Shown one piece after another: positions 16,894 to 25,139 of a DNA stretch of 64,000 nucleotides. The translations under genes were made by a program, and so were the position numbers. The stretch spans positions 372,001-436,000 of the forward strand of contig CAVQVG010000013.1 in NCBI GenBank assembly GCA_963717125.1, written 5' to 3'. This stretch comes from RYN-230 sp963717125 (lineage in GTDB: Bacteria > Actinomycetota > Actinomycetes > Streptosporangiales > Streptosporangiaceae). The stretch's first letter is position 1. Each line of letters opens with the position of its first letter. The notes under the pieces were generated by a model that was not told where the DNA came from, did not search any database, and was given only the letters and a program-made list of their open reading frames with translations.

Positions 16894-18678
16894 GTGAACG
16901 CTGGAGCCATCGGGCAGACCGGCCCGCAGGGCCGCAACCAGCGCGGGCGGCCGCGCCGGGTAGGCATCGTGATCGGGCTGAGCGCGCTGGCCGGCGTGAT
17001 CGCCTGCACGCTGCTGGTCGCCTTCGGCGCGGAGGCCGTGGTGTCCCGCGCCTCCTGCACCGACCACCCGGTGGTGGTCAACCTGGCCGCCTCCCCGGAC
17101 ATCGCGCCGGCGATCAGCCACGTGGCCAAGTACTTCAACGCCGAGCACAACAACGTGCAGGGGCATTGCGCCGTGGTGCACGTCACCAGCGCGCAGTCGC
17201 CCACCGCGGCCGCGCAGATATCCGGCACGAAGTCCTCGGCGGGCGGTGCCGCGTTCGACGCCTGGATTCCGGACTCCTCGCTGTGGGTGAACGTCGCGCG
17301 CAGCTTCCCGACCGGTGCCCAGCTGGTGCAGCCGACCGGGGTCAGCGTGGCCCGGTCCCCGCTGATGATCGTGATGCCCAGGTCGGTGGCGGCCCAAGTG
17401 CCCGCGTTCGGCTCCTCGGTGGGCTGGCAGTTCCTGCTGCCGCAGCGGGTCGGCGGCCCGGCCACCGGGCTCGGCCTGCATGTGGAGTTCCCCGACCCGG
17501 CGCAGAGCTCGGCCGGCCTGGCCACGCTCATCACGCTGCAGCAACTGCTCGGCACCGGCAGCACCGCCCAGGCCGGCTTCGCCGACTTCGTCCTCAACGT
17601 CCAGGTCACCTCGGGCTCCGGGACGCTGACCTCGCTGGCCAGCCTGGCCCAGCCGCCGCGGGACGAGCGGCCGGTCACCATCGCCTCCGAGCAGGCCATC
17701 GCGCAGTTCGACCGGGCCCACCCGGCCGACCCGCTGTCCGGCCGGTACCCGGCCCAGGGGACCCCCGAGCTGAACTACCCCTACGCGCTCACCTCGGCCA
17801 ACCAGCTAGAGCGCAAGGCGGGCGAGGAGTTCGAGAACGCGCTGAAGTCCAGCTACGCGACCTCCTACGTGCGGTACATGGGCTTCCGGTCAGGTGCCGG
17901 GTCGGCACCCGGCTGGATCGGCCAGTACGGCCTGGACACCGGCCAGCCGAAACTGACCGGGTCGGCCGCCCCTGGTGAGGCCGAGACCAGCCTGCAGGCC
18001 TGGCAACGGCTCAGCCTGGGCTCACGGGACCTGGCGCTGCTGGACGTCTCGGAGCAGATGGCCACCCCGGTCGCCCCGGACGGCACCACCCTGGAGCAGG
18101 TACTCATCCAGGCGGCCAGCCTGGGCCTGGCCCACTTCCCGGACAGCACCCAGATGGGCATCTGGGCCTTCGCCAGCCACCTGGACGGCAACCGGCCCTA
18201 CAAGCAGATCGTCCCGGTCGGGCCGCTGCCCGCGCCGCTGGGCCTGATCACCCGGCGGCAGCAGATCGTCCAGGCCACCGAGCAGGGTAAGCCGGTGGCG
18301 GGCGCGCCGGCCGCCCTGTACGGCTCGATCCTGGCCGCGTTCAAGACCATGTCCGCCAGCTACCAGCCCCGGTACGTCAACGCGGTGCTGGTCATGACGG
18401 CCGGGATCGACAACGCCAAGGGCGATATCAGCCCCGCCGCGCTGGTCCGCCAGCTGCGCGCGCTGTACAACCCCAACAAGCGCGTCGAGATCGTCCCGCT
18501 CATGTTCGGCACCGCCGGCAACTTCGCGCGCGCTGCAGCAGATCGCCCGGGCCACCGGCGGGGTGGCGTTCGATATCACCAGCCCCAAGCAGATTGGCAG
18601 CGCGTTCTTCAGCGGTATCGCGCAGCGACTCAGCGTGGCGGGATGATGGCCCTGACCTGCGGAGACGTGCTCAGGTGA
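16894..18678 (+). CDS. Solute-binding/VWA domain membrane-anchored protein, C-terminus frameshifted
   Basis: GTG 16894 is preferred (GAGGGA five bases upstream) over GTG 16858. A single N-terminal helix (GIVIGLSALAGVIACTLLVA) anchors an extracellular region. The first part resembles a type 2 periplasmic binding protein, and the last 230 residues a von Willebrand factor A domain. The MIDAS-like motif reads LLDVSEQM, so the usual fifth-position Ser of DxSxS is Gln. Near 18527-18533 one extra base shifts the frame. The alternate frame continues ALQQIARATGGVAFDITSP and stops at 18646, which is clearly the original C-terminus. Function unknown. Confidence 0.8.
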   Translation: MNAGAIGQTGPQGRNQRGRPRRVGIVIGLSALAGVIACTLLVAFGAEAVVSRASCTDHPVVVNLAASPDIAPAISHVAKYFNAEHNNVQGHCAVVHVTSAQSPTAAAQISGTKSSAGGAAFDAWIPDSSLWVNVARSFPTGAQLVQPTGVSVARSPLMIVMPRSVAAQVPAFGSSVGWQFLLPQRVGGPATGLGLHVEFPDPAQSSAGLATLITLQQLLGTGSTAQAGFADFVLNVQVTSGSGTLTSLASLAQPPRDERPVTIASEQAIAQFDRAHPADPLSGRYPAQGTPELNYPYALTSANQLERKAGEEFENALKSSYATSYVRYMGFRSGAGSAPGWIGQYGLDTGQPKLTGSAAPGEAETSLQAWQRLSLGSRDLALLDVSEQMATPVAPDGTTLEQVLIQAASLGLAHFPDSTQMGIWAFASHLDGNRPYKQIVPVGPLPAPLGLITRRQQIVQATEQGKPVAGAPAALYGSILAAFKTMSASYQPRYVNAVLVMTAGIDNAKGDISPAALVRQLRALYNPNKRVEIVPLMFGTAGNFARAAADRPGHRRGGVRYHQPQADWQRVLQRYRAATQRGGMMALTCGDVLR

Positions 18679-18752
18679 CGAGCCGGCCAGCGGGCCAAAA
18701 AAATCTTACGGTTCGATGACAACCGCCTTCGGAGGCGGCGCGTCTTCTATGT

Positions 18753-18783
18753 GAGGCCCGACGAGAGCGGGGCGTCGGGCCTC
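18753..18783. terminator. Hairpin, copy 1 of a duplicated terminator-like element
   Basis: GAGGCCCGAC at 18753-18762 pairs with GTCGGGCCTC at 18774-18783 around GAGAGCGGGGC. It lies between the convergent VWA and APH-like genes. A near copy follows 100 bp later. Confidence 0.6.
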
Positions 18784-18852
18784 GACAGAGCTTCCCCGGC
18801 AGGGTCGGCCTGGTGCGAGCATTCGCCAGGCCACTGGCCAGGGACGGGACGT

Positions 18853-18883
18853 GAGGTCCGGCAAGAGCGGGGTGCCGGGCCTC
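18853..18883. terminator. Hairpin, copy 2 of a duplicated terminator-like element
   Basis: GAGGTCCGGCA at 18853-18863 pairs with TGCCGGGCCTC at 18873-18883 (one wobble). The loop AGAGCGGGG matches copy 1 at 18753. It lies 29 bp beyond the APH-like gene stop and is followed by ATTT on the plus strand. Confidence 0.6.
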
Positions 18884-18911
18884 ATTTCCGTTTCCGGGCG
18901 CGGCCCGCGGC

Positions 18912-20051
18912 TCAGCCAGCCTCATCCAGCAGCCGGTGCGCCCGCTGGATGAGCGACGACACCGCCGCACCCTCCCGTTCGAACCCCTCGCCGACCGTCT
19001 TGCGCTGCAGGAAGCGGGCATGAATGCCCTCCAGCACCACGGCGAGCTTGAAGCAGCCGAACGCCATGTAGTAGCCGAGGCCCGATACGTCCCGCCCGGT
19101 CGCTGCCGCGTACCGGCCAGCGACCTGCGCCCTGGTCAGGAAGCCGGGACCGGCGGTGACCGTAGCGGCCACGCTGAGCTCGATGGATTCCTGATCCCCC
19201 GGCTGTGCCCAGTAGACGAGGGCCAGGCCGAGGTCGGCCAGCGGGTCGCCCAGGGTGGACATCTCCCAGTCCAGCACGGCCGCGATCGACGGCCGGGCGC
19301 CGAGGGTGACCAGCATGTTGTCCAGCCGGTAGTCGCCGTGGACCAGGGTGCCGGGGCCCGCCGCGGCCACCGCGGCGGGGAGGGCCGCGGCCAGCCGCCT
19401 GGTGAGTTCGGCGTACCCGGGCATCTCCCGGGTGTTGGACAGCTCCCACTGGCGCTGCCAGCGGGCCAACTGCCGCTGCATATAACCGTCCGGCCGGCCG
19501 AAGCCGCTCAGCCCGGCCGCGGCCAGGTCCACACCGTGGATGGCGGCCAGCATGTCCGCGAAGTTCTCCGATAGCTGGCGGGCCTGGTCCGGGCTGACCT
19601 GCTCGCCGTCCGCCTCGGTGCGCAGCACCAGCCCGGGCACGTACACCATGACGTAGAACGGGGCGCCGATCACCTCCGCATCCGTGCACTTCCCGGCCAC
19701 CGGTGGCACCGGGACAGCCGTGCCGCGCAGCGCGCTGAGCACCTGGTACTCCCGGCCCATGTCGTGCGCGGTGGGCAGCACGTGGCCGAGCGGCGGCAGG
19801 CGCAGTACCAGCAGCGGCGCGTCCGGGGCCGCGCTCCGGCCGTCCACCAGGTAAGTCAGGTTGGACCGGCCGCCCGCGATCAGCCGGACCGCGGGCGGCG
19901 CGGCCACCGGGAGGATGCCGTTGTCCCGCAGCCAGCGGCCCAGCCGCGACAGGTCGTCGATGCCGGGCACCGCGTCTGGTCCGGGGCCGGGTACGGGCAC
20001 AGGGGCAGGGACAGGGACAGGGACAGGTCCCGGGACTGCACCGTCCGGCAT
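18912..20051 (-). CDS. Phosphotransferase family protein (aminoglycoside phosphotransferase fold)
   Basis: 379 residues. It has the APH/choline-kinase fold: the glycine-rich start LIAGGRSNLTYLV, Brenner's motif TLVHGDYRLDNMLV with catalytic Asp, and the magnesium-binding VLDWEMSTLGDPLADLGL. This subgroup, related to the kinase domain of ACAD10, is usually linked to acyl-CoA metabolism rather than antibiotic resistance. The N-terminal 28 residues are a Pro-Val-Pro repeat (PVPVPAPVPVPGPGP) encoded by a CAGGGA-type run. It stands alone, convergent with the VWA gene. Confidence 0.88.
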   Translation of the reverse strand: MPDGAVPGPVPVPVPAPVPVPGPGPDAVPGIDDLSRLGRWLRDNGILPVAAPPAVRLIAGGRSNLTYLVDGRSAAPDAPLLVLRLPPLGHVLPTAHDMGREYQVLSALRGTAVPVPPVAGKCTDAEVIGAPFYVMVYVPGLVLRTEADGEQVSPDQARQLSENFADMLAAIHGVDLAAAGLSGFGRPDGYMQRQLARWQRQWELSNTREMPGYAELTRRLAAALPAAVAAAGPGTLVHGDYRLDNMLVTLGARPSIAAVLDWEMSTLGDPLADLGLALVYWAQPGDQESIELSVAATVTAGPGFLTRAQVAGRYAAATGRDVSGLGYYMAFGCFKLAVVLEGIHARFLQRKTVGEGFEREGAAVSSLIQRAHRLLDEAG

Positions 20052-20275
20052 TGCTTCTCACTCCCGTCCGCGCACTCCTGCCCACCCGCCCTGGGGGCCG
20101 GGCACGTATCAGGAAAGTATCTATCAAGATGACCGCGCCCGGGCCGGGCCGACCTGGTCACCGTCTCCGCGGCCAGTTGCGGGACTTCTGGCTCTGGACT
20201 TATTCACGCGCTGTGGCATAGGTAGTTACCATGGGCCGGCTCGGCCAAAGGTCTAGACCATTCGGAAGGATCGCC

Positions 20276-21112
20276 GTGACTGACGCGTGGATGCCCGGTG
20301 CCGAGCGAATCCCGGCCTCCGCCGACGGCGGCGGCATGAAGGGCGGCGCGCCCCGGGCCGTCTGGCTGCCGGTATACGCCAACCCGCTGGTGCTGTCCGC
20401 CCGCACGGTGGCGGAGCGCCTCGTCCAGCTGGGACAGCCCAGCCACCTGGTCTGGAATCCGGCCTCCGGCGACGTAGCCCAGATGATCCCGGCCGTCCGT
20501 GCGGCCCGCGCCCTCGGCTGGCCGGAAAGACAGGGCTGGCTGGACGGGCCGGCCTGGCTGGACGGGCCCGGCCCGGCGCGTGACGCGGACTGCCGCCCGG
20601 CGCCGCTGTCCTCGGCGGCCGAGCCCACCGCGCCCGCCGCCCGGGACGGGCTGGCCGCGATCAACACTGAGGGGCGGCTGTGCGTGCAGATCGCAGTGCT
20701 CAGCCAGGCGTGGTGGCCATTCTCGGAGGGCCCGGCCGAGCGGCTGCAGGACATCGTGAACTGGCTCGACTCGTGGCAGGTGCCGCGGGACTGGCCCGGC
20801 GGGCAGCAGGCCCGGTTCCCGGACGCGGATCCCGCGGCGGGCGGCCGCCGGCCGCCGCCGCGCAGCCTGGCCGGCCGGGCCGAAGCCGCCGGCACCGGCC
20901 CGGGCCGACGGCGTAACTGGGCTCAGGGTGGTCATTTCGCCGCCGTGCAGGTGCCTGGCTGCGCGGCGGCAGGCCCGGGCCACATCGACCTCGAACGGCT
21001 GGGCAGCGGTCACCCGCGGATCAGGTCCGCCCAGCCCGCGGGCGGCCGGGACAGGATCGCGGCCAGGACCCGGGAGCCGCGGCTGATCGCGGCCAGGTCG
21101 GCCGCGCCGTAG
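20276..21112 (+). CDS. Peptidoglycan amidase/endolysin-like protein lacking expected zinc histidines
   Basis: GTG 20276 follows a GGAAGGA. The sequence follows the pattern I know from actinobacterial amidase_2-like (PGRP-fold) lysins: MPGAERIPA, GGAPRAVW, HLVWNPASGDVAQMIPA, NTEGRLCVQI, IVNWLDSWQVPRDWP and a C-terminal GGHF...VPG...HIDLERL. In that pattern a His follows RAVW and another lies in a GHSQVP string, both zinc ligands. Here these read RAVWLPVY (Leu31) and HFAAVQVPG. The protein may therefore be a non-catalytic glycan binder or a decaying gene. The last 100 bp overlap the convergent mocR gene. Confidence 0.6.
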   Translation: MTDAWMPGAERIPASADGGGMKGGAPRAVWLPVYANPLVLSARTVAERLVQLGQPSHLVWNPASGDVAQMIPAVRAARALGWPERQGWLDGPAWLDGPGPARDADCRPAPLSSAAEPTAPAARDGLAAINTEGRLCVQIAVLSQAWWPFSEGPAERLQDIVNWLDSWQVPRDWPGGQQARFPDADPAAGGRRPPPRSLAGRAEAAGTGPGRRRNWAQGGHFAAVQVPGCAAAGPGHIDLERLGSGHPRIRSAQPAGGRDRIAARTREPRLIAARSAAP

Positions 21113-22529
21113 CCGAGCACCAGCCCATGGCAGCTGGCTGGGCCGGCGAAGTACTTGTCCAGGCTGGTCACGTCCACCTGCTGCGCCGCGGCGGCCGCCA
21201 GCACCTCCGGCAGTACGCCGCCGGGAAGCTCGCACACCATGTGCATGCCCGCGGTATCCCCGGTCAGCCGGCCGGGCACCGCTGACTGGCCGGCCAGGGC
21301 CGCGCCGAGCACCGCGGTCATCGCGCCGCGCCGCCGGGCGTACTCATGCCGCATCCGGCGCACGTGCCGGTCCAGGTCACCGTGGGCCAGCAGCTCGGTG
21401 ACCGCGTGCTGTACTGGCTCGGGCACCTTCATCCCGAGGTCGGTGGCCGCGTCGGTGAGCACCGGGATCAGGTCGGCCCGGGCCAGCAGCCACCCCGCAC
21501 CGAGCGCCGGGGTCAGCGTCTTCGACGTGGTGCCCAGGTAGATGACCACGTCGGGATCCAGGCCGAACAGCGTCGGCAGCGGGGCGACGTCATAGCGGAA
21601 CTCGCCGTCGTAGTCGTCTTCCACGATGAGCGCGCCGGTGGCCCGGGCCCAGGCGGCGAGCGCCTGACGGCGCGGCACCGGCAGCCGCCCGCCGAGCGGG
21701 TACTGGTGGGCCGGCGTGGTGTAGACCAGCTGGAGATCGGCGGGCAGCTCGTCCACCACCAGCCCGTCCGCGTCCGCCCGGCAGGGCACCAGCTGGGCGC
21801 CGTGCGCGGCGAACACCGACCGCGCGGTCTGGTACCCGGGCTCTTCCACGCCCACCCGGTCGCCCGGCCGCAGCAGGCCGCGCGCGATGAGCCCGAGGCT
21901 GGCCGCTACCCCGCGGGTGATCAGCACCTGGTCAGCCGGGCAGCGCAGGCCACGGCCGCGGCGCAGGTACCCGGTGACCTGATCGCGCAGGGCGGCCACG
22001 CCCAGCGGGTCAGGCCAGCTGGACACCGGCTGCGCGGCCGCCCGCCGCCAGGCCCGCCGCCAGGCCACCTGGTCGATCCCGGCCACCCAGGGGATGCCCG
22101 GCCGCAGGTTGACCCGGGGCGGCCCGGCCGGTGCGGCCGCCACCGACCCGGGCGCGGCGCCTGCGCCTGACCCGGCCGGGCCGGCCTGGGGCGATGCGGT
22201 GCGCCCGACGGGCCACCGGGCGGCGGGCCACCGGGCGGCGGGCCACCCGGGATGCCCGGCGCGCCCGGCGCGACGTAGGTCCCGGACCCATGCCGGCCTT
22301 CCAGCCAGCCCTCCGCGAACAGCTGGGTGTAGGCCGTCGTCACCACGGTCCGGCTCACCCCCAGCAGCTCAGCCAGGGCCCGGGTGGAGGGCAGCCGCTC
22401 GCCCGCGGCCAGCCGTCCGTCGGCCAGCGCGGCGCGCAGCTGGGCGGAGATCTGCTCGGTCAGCGGCAGCGGCCCGCCCCGGTCGGTGGCCAGCGGCAGC
22501 TCGATGGGCGCGCGGGAAAGAGTGGTCAT
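21010..22529 (-). pseudogene. pdxR: MocR family regulator (GntR-HTH + PLP aminotransferase), frameshifted
   Basis: ATG 22529 begins the HTH half: LPLTEQISAQLRAALADGRL and PSTRALAELLGVSRTVVTTAY. The aminotransferase half in another frame runs to 21010 with FSVRCP-like elements: DQVLITRGVAASLGLIARGL, IVEDDYDGEFRYDV, and the PLP lysine in YLGTTSKTLTPALGAGWLL. The frames separate in a Gly/Pro-rich linker at about 22145-22260, where repeated GGGCGGCGGGCC invites indels; total length is one base short of a multiple of three. MocR genes divergent from PPOX proteins often control vitamin B6 metabolism, hence the tentative pdxR name. The frameshift may be a sequencing artefact. Confidence 0.78.
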
Positions 22530-22543
22530 CTGTTCTTCCGGCA

Positions 22544-22569
22544 AAGTGGCTACAGTCATCAGTCCACTT
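22544..22569. promoter_or_regulatory. Putative MocR operator
   Basis: AAGTGG (22544-22549) and its complement CCACTT (22564-22569) flank CTACAGTCATCAGT in the 60-bp divergent mocR/PPOX spacer. The left half reads AAAGTGGCTA, close to the AAAGTGG-type box I recall for PdxR regulators of corynebacteria. The assignment rests on position and resemblance. Confidence 0.5.
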
Positions 22570-22589
22570 GATAGGTACGGTAGGCCATC

Positions 22590-23261
22590 ATGAGCGCTGA
22601 CGACACCCTGGCCCTGTCCGCGACCGCCCGGACCGCCCTGCACCGGCACAAGGAACGTGGCCGGACCGACCGGGCCGACCTGTACGCCGTGCTCGACCGG
22701 GGCCTGATCTGCCATCTCGGGGTGGTCATCGACGGTATCCCGGTGGTGCTGCCGACCGCCTACGGCCGCGACGGCGACGTGCTCTACCTGCACGGCTCGT
22801 CGGCCAACCGGAGCAGCCTGGCCGCTGACGGGCAGGAGGTCTGCGTCACGGTCACGCACCTGGACGGGATCGTCTGCGCCCGGGCCGTGTTCAGCCACTC
22901 GATGAACTACCGCAGCGCGGTGGTGTTCGGGCGGGCCCGGCTGGTCACCGATGACCAGGAACGGCTGGCCGCGCTGCGGGTGATCACCGAGCAGCTGATC
23001 CCCGGCCGGTGGGCGGCAGCCCGGCCGCCGTCGCGCAAGGAGATGGCGGCCACCTCGGTGCTGGCCGTCCCGCTGGCCGACGCCTCGGTGAAGGTGCGTA
23101 CCGGGCCGCCCGCCGACGACCCGGACGACCATGACCTCGCTGTGTGGGCCGGGGTGCTGCCCGCCGCGCTGACGTTCGGCGAGCCGCAGCCGGACCCGGC
23201 CCTGCCGTCCGGCACGGCGGTGCCCGAGCACATCCGCGCGCTGGCCCGGCCCCGCGGCTGA
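22590..23261 (+). CDS. Pyridoxamine 5'-phosphate oxidase family protein (flavin-nucleotide-binding)
   Basis: 223 residues from ATG 22590. FMN-binding split-barrel protein of the NimA/PPOX type: AVLDRGLICHLGVVIDGIP, VLPTAYGRDGDVLYLHGSSA and MNYRSAVVFGRARLVTD are the strands that hold FMN. It is divergent from a MocR regulator, and such pairs are common. The enzyme is not PdxH itself (no PNPOx signature at the C-terminus). The likely reaction is a flavin-dependent reduction of unknown substrate, possibly linked to B6 homeostasis through its neighbour. Confidence 0.88.
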   Translation: MSADDTLALSATARTALHRHKERGRTDRADLYAVLDRGLICHLGVVIDGIPVVLPTAYGRDGDVLYLHGSSANRSSLAADGQEVCVTVTHLDGIVCARAVFSHSMNYRSAVVFGRARLVTDDQERLAALRVITEQLIPGRWAAARPPSRKEMAATSVLAVPLADASVKVRTGPPADDPDDHDLAVWAGVLPAALTFGEPQPDPALPSGTAVPEHIRALARPRG

Positions 23262-23338
23262 CGCCCGTGCGGCGCCCGGCGAGTGGCCAGGTGGGGGACC
23301 TGGACAAGGTGACCGTGACAAGGCTCTAGTCTTGGGGG

Positions 23339-23971
23339 ATGACTGACCGGCTCGTCTGGATCGACTGCGAGATGACCGGGCTTGACCTGGCCCGTGATGC
23401 CCTTATCGAGATCGCCTGCCTGGTGACCGACGGCAACCTGAACGTGCTCGACGAGGGCGTGGATCTCGTGATCAAGCCTCCGGCGGAGGCGGTGGACCAG
23501 ATGGTGCCGGTCGTCCGGGACATGCACACCACGTCGGGCCTGATCGACGAACTGGCGTCCGGGGTCACCCTGGCCGAGGCTCAGGAGCAGGTGCTCAGCT
23601 ACGTGCGCGGTCTGGTGCGCGACGCGCGGCGGGTACCGCTGTGCGGCAACTCCATCGCCACCGACCGCGCCTTCCTGGCCCGCGACATGCCCGAACTCGA
23701 CGCGTTCCTGCACTACCGGATGGTCAACGTGTCGAGCATCAAGGAACTGGCCCAGCGCTGGTACCCACGGGCGTACTTCGCCAGCCCGAAGAAGCAGGGC
23801 GGGCACCGGGCCCTGGCCGACATCCGGGAGAGCATCCAGGAGCTGCGCTACTACCGGGCGGCGATCTTCGTCCCGGAACCCGGGCCGGACTCGGCCACCG
23901 CACGGGAGATCGCCAGCAAGTACGGTGCCGCCCCGCCCGGCAACGGGCACGTCGAGCCGCCCCCGGGCTGA
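23339..23971 (+). CDS. orn: Oligoribonuclease
   Basis: 210-residue DEDDh exonuclease that degrades di- to pentanucleotides (pGpG, pApA) to mononucleotides at the end of RNA turnover. Catalytic residues are visible: Asp9 and Glu11 in WIDCEMTGLD, Asp in GNSIATDRAFLARDM, and His/Asp in GGHRALADIRESI. VNVSSIKELAQRW is also family-typical. Actinobacterial Orn proteins carry a short Gly/Pro tail like the one here. The tRNA-His gene lies 90 bp downstream, a neighbourhood often seen in actinomycetes. Confidence 0.96.
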   Translation: MTDRLVWIDCEMTGLDLARDALIEIACLVTDGNLNVLDEGVDLVIKPPAEAVDQMVPVVRDMHTTSGLIDELASGVTLAEAQEQVLSYVRGLVRDARRVPLCGNSIATDRAFLARDMPELDAFLHYRMVNVSSIKELAQRWYPRAYFASPKKQGGHRALADIRESIQELRYYRAAIFVPEPGPDSATAREIASKYGAAPPGNGHVEPPPG

Positions 23972-24059
23972 TCCGCCCGCCACCGGGTATCCGGTGCGGC
24001 GGGTATCCGGTTCGAACTGGGCCGGCCGCGCCGCTATGCTTCATGCAGCCGTCGGCGAT

Positions 24060-24134
24060 GGTGGGCGTAGCTCAGTTGGTTAGAGCACCAGGTTGTGGTC
24101 CTGGGGGCCGGGGGTTCGAGTCCCCTCGCCCACC
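24060..24134 (+). tRNA. tRNA-His (GTG anticodon)
   Basis: Cloverleaf: acceptor GTGGGCG/CGCCCAC, D arm GCTC..GAGC, anticodon stem CCAGG/CCTGG with loop TTGTGGT giving anticodon GTG, and T arm GGGGGTTCGAGTCCCCT. An encoded G at 24060 can pair with the discriminator C at 24134, the G-1 identity element of tRNA-His. CCA is not encoded. Confidence 0.96.
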
Positions 24135-24159
24135 CCATGCGATGTCGCGAGAGAATCGG

Positions 24160-24194
24160 AATGGCCCCGTACCCGTATCGGGTGCGGGGCCATT
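24160..24194 (+). terminator. Terminator hairpin after tRNA-His
   Basis: AATGGCCCCGTACCCG at 24160-24175 pairs with 24179-24194 (one wobble) around the three-base loop TAT. It begins 26 bp after the tRNA and is followed by GTCGT rather than a T-run, as is usual in high-GC actinobacteria. Confidence 0.75.
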
Positions 24195-24308
24195 GTCGTC
24201 TGACGGACATCCAGAATTCTGGATCCTTAGGGCGCCGACCTGGGAGAATCCTGCTGCACGGTTCGGAGCGCCCGGCTGGCCGGCCATCCTAGGGGCGGGG
24301 GTGACGCC

Positions 24309-25139
24309 GTGACAGCGCTCCGCGACCTACTGACCGAATGGCGGGAGAACCTGGCCGCCTGGGCCATCCCGGAACACATCACCGCCGCGGTGCCGGATTC
24401 GCCCTGGGTGCTGCCCCGCCAGGTGTTCGCGCGCCGCGCGGACCGGCTGCGCCAGGCCCCGGCCGGCCCGTCCTACCAGCAGGAGTGGGAAACGCTGGAC
24501 CCGCCGGGCAGCGTGCTGGATGTCGGCGCCGGGGCCGGCGCCGCCTGCCTGCCGCTGGCCCCGCGGACCAGCGCGCTGACCGCGGTGGACGCCGACCCGG
24601 TCATGCTCGACCTGCTCGCGGAGCGGGCCCGGGCGGTGGGCCTGGACCCGCGGCTGTGCACCGGGCCGTGGCCGGGCGTGGCCGCCCAGACCGCACCCGC
24701 GGACCTGGTGACCTGCCATCACGTGCTGTACAACGTGCCGGACCTCGGGCCGTTCATCGAGGCGCTGACCGCCGGTGCCCGGCGCCGGGTGGTAGTGGAG
24801 CTGACCGCGGCCCATCCGCTCACGTCGCTCAACCCGCTGTGGCTGCGCTTCCACGACCTGGAACGGCCAAAAGGGCCCACCGCGGGTCACGTCCTGGCCA
24901 TCCTGGACGCAATGGGCCTGCGGGCAGGGCACACTAAATGGAATCGTCCGGCTGAGGCGGATTACACCACAGTGCGTGAGCTAGCGGAAGTGACCAGGCG
25001 GAGGCTGTGCCTGCCGGCTGACCGCACGGCTGAGGTGGAAGCCGCGCTCCGGGACACCGGGCTCAGCGGCAGCCAAGCCGCTGACCTGGGGACCGCCGGG
25101 CGCGCTGTCGTCACGATCTGGTGGGAGGGTTCCGCGTGA
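24309..25139 (+). CDS. Class I SAM-dependent methyltransferase
   Basis: 276 residues from GTG 24309. Rossmann methyltransferase motifs: VLDVGAGAGAACLPLA (motif I), LTAVDADPVMLDLLAERA (acidic loop) and DLVTCHHVLYNVPDLGPFIE (motif IV). The C-terminal part is helical and without known substrate motifs. The stop overlaps the start of the LCP gene in a GTGA string (25136-25139), so the two are translationally coupled. Substrate unknown. Confidence 0.85.
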   Translation: MTALRDLLTEWRENLAAWAIPEHITAAVPDSPWVLPRQVFARRADRLRQAPAGPSYQQEWETLDPPGSVLDVGAGAGAACLPLAPRTSALTAVDADPVMLDLLAERARAVGLDPRLCTGPWPGVAAQTAPADLVTCHHVLYNVPDLGPFIEALTAGARRRVVVELTAAHPLTSLNPLWLRFHDLERPKGPTAGHVLAILDAMGLRAGHTKWNRPAEADYTTVRELAEVTRRRLCLPADRTAEVEAALRDTGLSGSQAADLGTAGRAVVTIWWEGSA

